NCBI GenBank assembly: GCA_027186245.1
Contig: CP114490.1
Coordinates: forward strand, 2,867,001 to 2,931,000
Length of the DNA: 64,000 nucleotides
Source: Coriaria nepalensis
Taxonomy: Eukaryota; Streptophyta; Magnoliopsida; Cucurbitales; Coriariaceae
Direction: 5' to 3'
Part shown: positions 59,614 through 64,000 of the stretch, piece after piece
Layout: each line of letters opens with the position of its first letter
How positions within the stretch are numbered: the stretch's first letter is position 1
The notes under the pieces: generated by a model
What the model saw: the letters and a program-made list of their open reading frames with translations, nothing else
The model's database searches: none
Told to the model about the DNA's origin: nothing
Translations under genes and position numbers: made by a program

Positions 59614-62600
59614 TTGTTCAGAGATCAGGTTAATCGGATGGAGACAGAAAGGAAAGGTAAGCAAGTGTTAGTGTCTGCAAGACCTGCAGAAACAAGGCAG
59701 ACTCATGTAGTGATGGGACCAGGAGCTTCTGCTCATGGTTCAGTCTCAATCAGTGGAGAGACCAGCTTGAATTATGCGACAACCATTAATAATTATGGTA
59801 ATCTTTATGCATCGTCTGGAAATCATCAGACTGATCATGGAACAAGTGTGCGTCCAGTGCCGTTCAGGCCCATCTCTGGGGTAGATGCTGCTGCTTTTGA
59901 ATCTCGGGAGAAGATCTTTAATGAAATTATTGACGTTCTCAGGGGCAATCAATTCAACATGATTGGAATATGGGGAATGGGAGGGATCGGGAAGACAACT
60001 CTTGTCCTTAAAATTGAAGAACAAGCAATCAAGGATAGTCTTTTCGATGCGGTGGTAATGGCAACTATATCACAGAATCCGAACTTGAGAGCAATTCAAG
60101 GCCAGATAGCTGATAAGCTTGATTTGAAACTTGATCAGGAGAGTGTTGAAGGAAGAGCAGATCGATTGTTCCAAAAACTTCAGTCTAAGAAAAAAGTTCT
60201 CGTAATATTGGACGATATTTGGAAAAAAATTGAACTCCGTGATATAGGAATTCCTTTTGAAGCTCAAGGTTGTAAAATCATTCTAACTTCTAGAGATTTA
60301 CAAGTTTGTAAGAGTATGGGAAGTCTGAAAAACTTTCAAGTTGAATTGCTACTTGATGACGAAGCTTCGAATCTATTCTGGAGCAAGGCAGGACATTATG
60401 ATGAGGTTCCAGAAAAAGTTGATTTGGCCAAGCAGATAATTAAAGAATGTGGATGTTTGCCTCTTGCTATTTCCATTGTAGCAGCAGGACTGCGAGACCA
60501 AGAAATTTTGCATTGGAAGGACATGGCTAATCGACTAAAAAATTCTGATTTAGATAGAAAGGTTGTTGAGTGTGTAGAGTCGAGTATCAAGATATTACCA
60601 GAAGAATCACAACGATTATTCTTGCTTTGCTCTCTATTCCCCGAAGACTATGACATACCTATAGAAAAGTTATGGTTATATGGGTTGGGTTTGGATTTCC
60701 TTAAGAAAGTAGATGATGTGGAAGCGGCATTGACAAGAGTCGAAAAACTGACTTCTAGCTTGAAGTCTTCCTGTTTGTTACTGGATGGAATTGACAAGAA
60801 TCGGGAAGTCACAATGCATGATGTTGTTAGAGATGCAGCCTTAGAAATCGCATCTAAAAGTGGTAATGTATTCCTTACAAAACTAAAAGGAGAAGAATTG
60901 TCAAAGCGGATGACCATCTCATTTTGGCCGAGTGATATTAAGAAACTTGAATTTCCAGATAAATTGGTTTGTCCCCTCCTTGAAATATTAATCTTACATT
61001 TACCGTTCCGGTTCTCATACAGCGCAAACACCCCATCAATCCATGAAGATTTCTTTATGGGGATGAACAAGCTTACTGTTTTAGAAATAAGTGGGTTTAA
61101 ATTCAAGACAATACCACAATCTCTCGAATGTCTAGAAAATCTTCAGGCGTTATGTTTCGATAATTGCGTATTAGGGGATATATCCAGTGTGGGAAGGCTG
61201 AAGAAGTTAATTGTACTTCACATTCATAATTCTGATCTTGAAGTTTTACCGAGAGAAGTTGGCCAATTAACAAATCTACGAGTCTTAATTGTGAGAGCTA
61301 AAGGTAATTCTTCTAACTTAGTGGTTGAAATTGGTGCTCTTCAAAATCTATCTAATTTAGAAGCACTTTCAATGAGTGATTATGTCGAATGGGAGGATAT
61401 AAGAAATGCAAACATTGAAGAGCTAATAGCCTTATCTGATCACTTGAAAATCTTGCACATTTGCACGCCCTATGTCCCATTATTGACTTCTCAACTGCCG
61501 TTTGAAAACTTGTCTAGATTCCAAATATCTGTTGGTTTTGAATCTAGAGAGTTATATGAGTATTATCATACAACTTTATTTCTTAAGGGATGTCATCTCT
61601 CTAACATTGGAGTCAAGAAGGCGATGAAGAAAATCAATTTTTTATCTTTTAGGGAGATGAAAGGATTAGACAATATTTTACTTTCATCTAATTTACACGG
61701 AGGTGGAGTTTTGAAGAGGCTTGAAGTTTATGAGAGCGATGAGGTGGAATATATCTTCAGCACAAAAAATTGGGATGGTAAATCCTCATTTCCTCCATTA
61801 CAAGAATTAGTTCTACGGGATCTTATTCGCTTGAAAGAGATCTTCCATGGCAGCCTTGTCACTCTCAATAACTTAACTTATTTGGAAGTAGATGGATGTG
61901 ATCAACTACAATACATCTTCCCATGTAGCGTAGTAAAAAGTCTTTGTAAGCTCCAAACTCTCAGAGTTGTGAATTGCGAAAACTTGGAAGTAATAATATT
62001 TGGTAGTGAAGAAGAGACATTGATGGAAGTGGATCTCCCGCAGTTAAGTTTATTATGGCTTGAGAAACTACCAAAGCTCAAGTGTTTAGACTCGTTCTCA
62101 TCCATTGTGCAAGAAAGGCTCTCAGGTGAAGAAGAGGTATTTATTCAACTATCATTAAAAATGTGATTTTATATTATTTATTATTATTTCTTGTTGGGAT
62201 TGTGAAAGCTAATATCCTATTTCTAATATTACAAATGATTTTTTTTGCAGGTTCATTGTCACTCTTTTGAGATGAATAAATACTTAAAAGTTGAAAAGTA
62301 CGGTGGTTTGTTCCATGACAGCCTTGTGACTACTCTCAGTAACTTAACTGAGTTGAGAGTAAATAGATGTGATCAACTACAATACATCTTCACACGCCGC
62401 ACTGTAGCAAAAACTCTTTCTAGGATCCAAACTCTTTTAATAAGGGATTGCCAGAATTTGGAAGTAATAATATATAGTAGTTCAGAAGAGACATTGGCAG
62501 AAGTGGATGGCAACATTACCTTCCCTCACTTAACTCACTTAAGACTTGAGAAGCTACCAAATCTCAAAAGTTTAGACTCCTACTTCATTTTGCAAGGAAG

Positions 62601-64000
62601 CCTTTTGAGTGAAGAGGTATTTATTTATTTATTTTTCATTATATTTTGCTTAATCCATTCATTAATGAATGGACATTCTATCAGAACAAATGTGTAATTA
62701 AAGAAAATGTTAGTTTGATCTATATGTTCTTCACAATTGGACATTATTTTTTTCAGGTTCAACGTCCCTCCTTAGAGGTGAATAAATCGAAAGAGAAAAG
62801 TTCTTCACAAATTTTCAGTGGGTTTCCTAAGCTTAGAGACTTATATGTTGAAGACTGTGGTAGTTTCCGATGTATTAATGGACCTCATTTAACACTACCG
62901 GATAGTGTAGAAGAATTCGGCCTGAGCTCTAATGAAGGGGTACCTCTACAGGTGCTCGCAACAGGTCCAAGATTAAGGTGGTTACAGTTGAAGAATTCAT
63001 CAAGATTACAAAGGATTGAGTGGAATACAAAAACGTATCAAAATTTGGAGAGATTGGAAGTTTCTGGTTGCACAAGTCTAACAAGTTGTTTTGATGATTA
63101 CACAAATGCCCTCAGATTCCCATCTCTGAGGAAATTGTCAATGAGAAATTGTCATGAGATGTTCCAATTTGCTTCCCAATCCCAAGATACCATACGACCA
63201 CTATTTGATCAGAGGGTATATCATGTTTTGCATTATTTTCATTTTTTCTTATAAAAGCGTGTTTAGATAGAAAAATAAATAAATATATAGACATGGGAAT
63301 TATGTCAAAATGTTTATAAGCAGATTTTTCTATTCATAGGTTGAATTTGATTCCTTGACGGAGTTGACGATTGATGGCCTCTACAAGTTGGAACAAGTAC
63401 ATGCAATTGAAGTGCCGCCACTTTTGTTATTCTCTCATTTACGAAACTTGACTTTGAGTAATCTACATAGTTTGAAGCATCTATGGTGGAATGACAATGT
63501 GGTCAAGGATGGTATTCATAGTCCTTTTGGTCTTCCAAACCTCCAGCGATTGGAACTGATCAACTGTGGTCGTTTGAGATTTGTCTTCACTCCTTATGTA
63601 GTAGCTAAACATTTCAGGGAACTTAGAGTGGTTCACATCTCAAAATGTGAGATGATTGAAGAAATAGTAACTTCAAATGAACACGCTGGTAATTTAGGAG
63701 ATGAATGCGAACCACATGATCGTATTATCTTACCCTCCTTATTAAGACTGGATCTAGAGGATCTAGATAATCTTCTGGGTTTCTATATGGGTAAATCTGC
63801 TCTCGAGTTGCCGCAATTGTATTCCATGAGCATCAAGGGATGCCCGAAGATGCAAATATTTTGTCTTGGATCTCTATTAGCGCCACAACTCAAATCTATC
63901 GAGTTAGATGACAAGGAGTTACACATATCTAATAAGGGCCTCAACGATATGCTTATGCAAGAATTTCATAAAAATAAGGTATGCATGTAATGAGCAACTT
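59614..64000 (+). CDS. NB-ARC-LRR disease-resistance protein without N-terminal coiled coil (partial at window end)
   Basis: Exons at 59614-62136, 62251-62616, 62757-63215 and 63340-63978, each phase 0, give 1329 residues so far. The last donor (AAG|GTATGC) shows that the gene continues past the window. NB-ARC motifs are P-loop GMGGIGKTT (121-129), kinase-2 KKVLVILDDIW (193-203), RNBS-B CKIILTSRD, GLPL as CGCLPLAI (279-286), RNBS-D LFLLCSLFPEDYD and MHDVVRDAAL (401-410). Irregular LRRs follow (LKKLIVLHIHNSDLEVLPRE and many more). The protein is of the CC-NLR type related to RPS2/At4g27190. The 80 residues before NB-ARC are Ser/Thr/Gly/Asn-rich, with no coiled coil. Either the CC was lost or an upstream exon is unrecognised. 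Met 9 (59638) is an alternative start. NLRs sense pathogen effectors inside the cell. Confidence 0.93.

Noticed and set aside
58279..62166. HAD-NLR fusion protein
   Set aside because: The HAD pieces are broken, a stop lies at about 59398-59400, and a pyrimidine-rich leader precedes the NLR start. No donor-acceptor pair joins them in frame.

Overview
The window is nuclear DNA of a flowering plant, a eudicot and probably a rosid. The evidence is AT-rich intergenic DNA, genes with many short GT-AG introns, and plant-specific families: ABCB and PIN auxin transporters, TGD3, CBSX, PPR proteins and a CC-type NLR relative. I cannot name the species. Exon junctions were placed by hand from splice sites, reading frame and, for the duplicated genes, comparison with the sister copy.

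Layout. 1-4.8 kb: a palindrome-flanked satellite region, then small broken coding relics. 4.9-15.5 kb: a tandem pair of ABCB4/11/21-type ABC transporters on the minus strand. The distal copy (10198-15424) is intact with 12 exons and 1287 residues. The proximal copy (4906-8633) is a pseudogene with three independent lesions. 16.7-24.4 kb: a tandem pair of short-loop PIN5-type carriers (353 and 343 residues, both intact), with a frameshifted relic of a VAN3-binding/FORKED-like protein between them. 24.4-28.1 kb: intergenic DNA with a three-copy 177-bp tandem repeat and a block shared with the region upstream of the other PIN5. 28.1-34.6 kb: an intact LETM1-like mitochondrial gene (753 residues). 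35.2-36.6 kb: a frameshifted PPR pseudogene. 37.8-40.2 kb: CBSX6 (454 residues). 43.5-46.8 kb: TGD3 (353 residues). 47.4-48.1 kb: a degenerate pseudokinase fragment. 49.0-57.3 kb: a SCYL1-like pseudogene with at least five lesions. 58.3-59.3 kb: a decayed HAD hydrolase, probably FMN-hydrolase-like. 59.6 kb to the window end: an NB-ARC-LRR gene that runs off the edge.

How the parts relate. The first 25 kb group genes of auxin transport: one intact ABCB of the ABCB4/21 clade, which in Arabidopsis acts at the plasma membrane, and two PIN5-type carriers, which in Arabidopsis act at the ER. An auxin-canalisation-domain relic lies among them. The middle holds organelle and housekeeping genes (LETM1, CBSX6, TGD3) whose homologues I recall lying close together on Arabidopsis chromosome 1. 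The last 17 kb is a decaying stretch. SCYL1 and HAD relics stand head to head and both lack their 5' exons, as if one event removed their shared 5' ends; an NLR gene follows directly.

I found no CRISPR array, rRNA or tRNA gene. The most unusual items are the palindrome-bracketed satellite (850-3240), the microhomology deletion that removed TMD1 of the ABCB copy, and the head-to-head truncated SCYL1/HAD pair.
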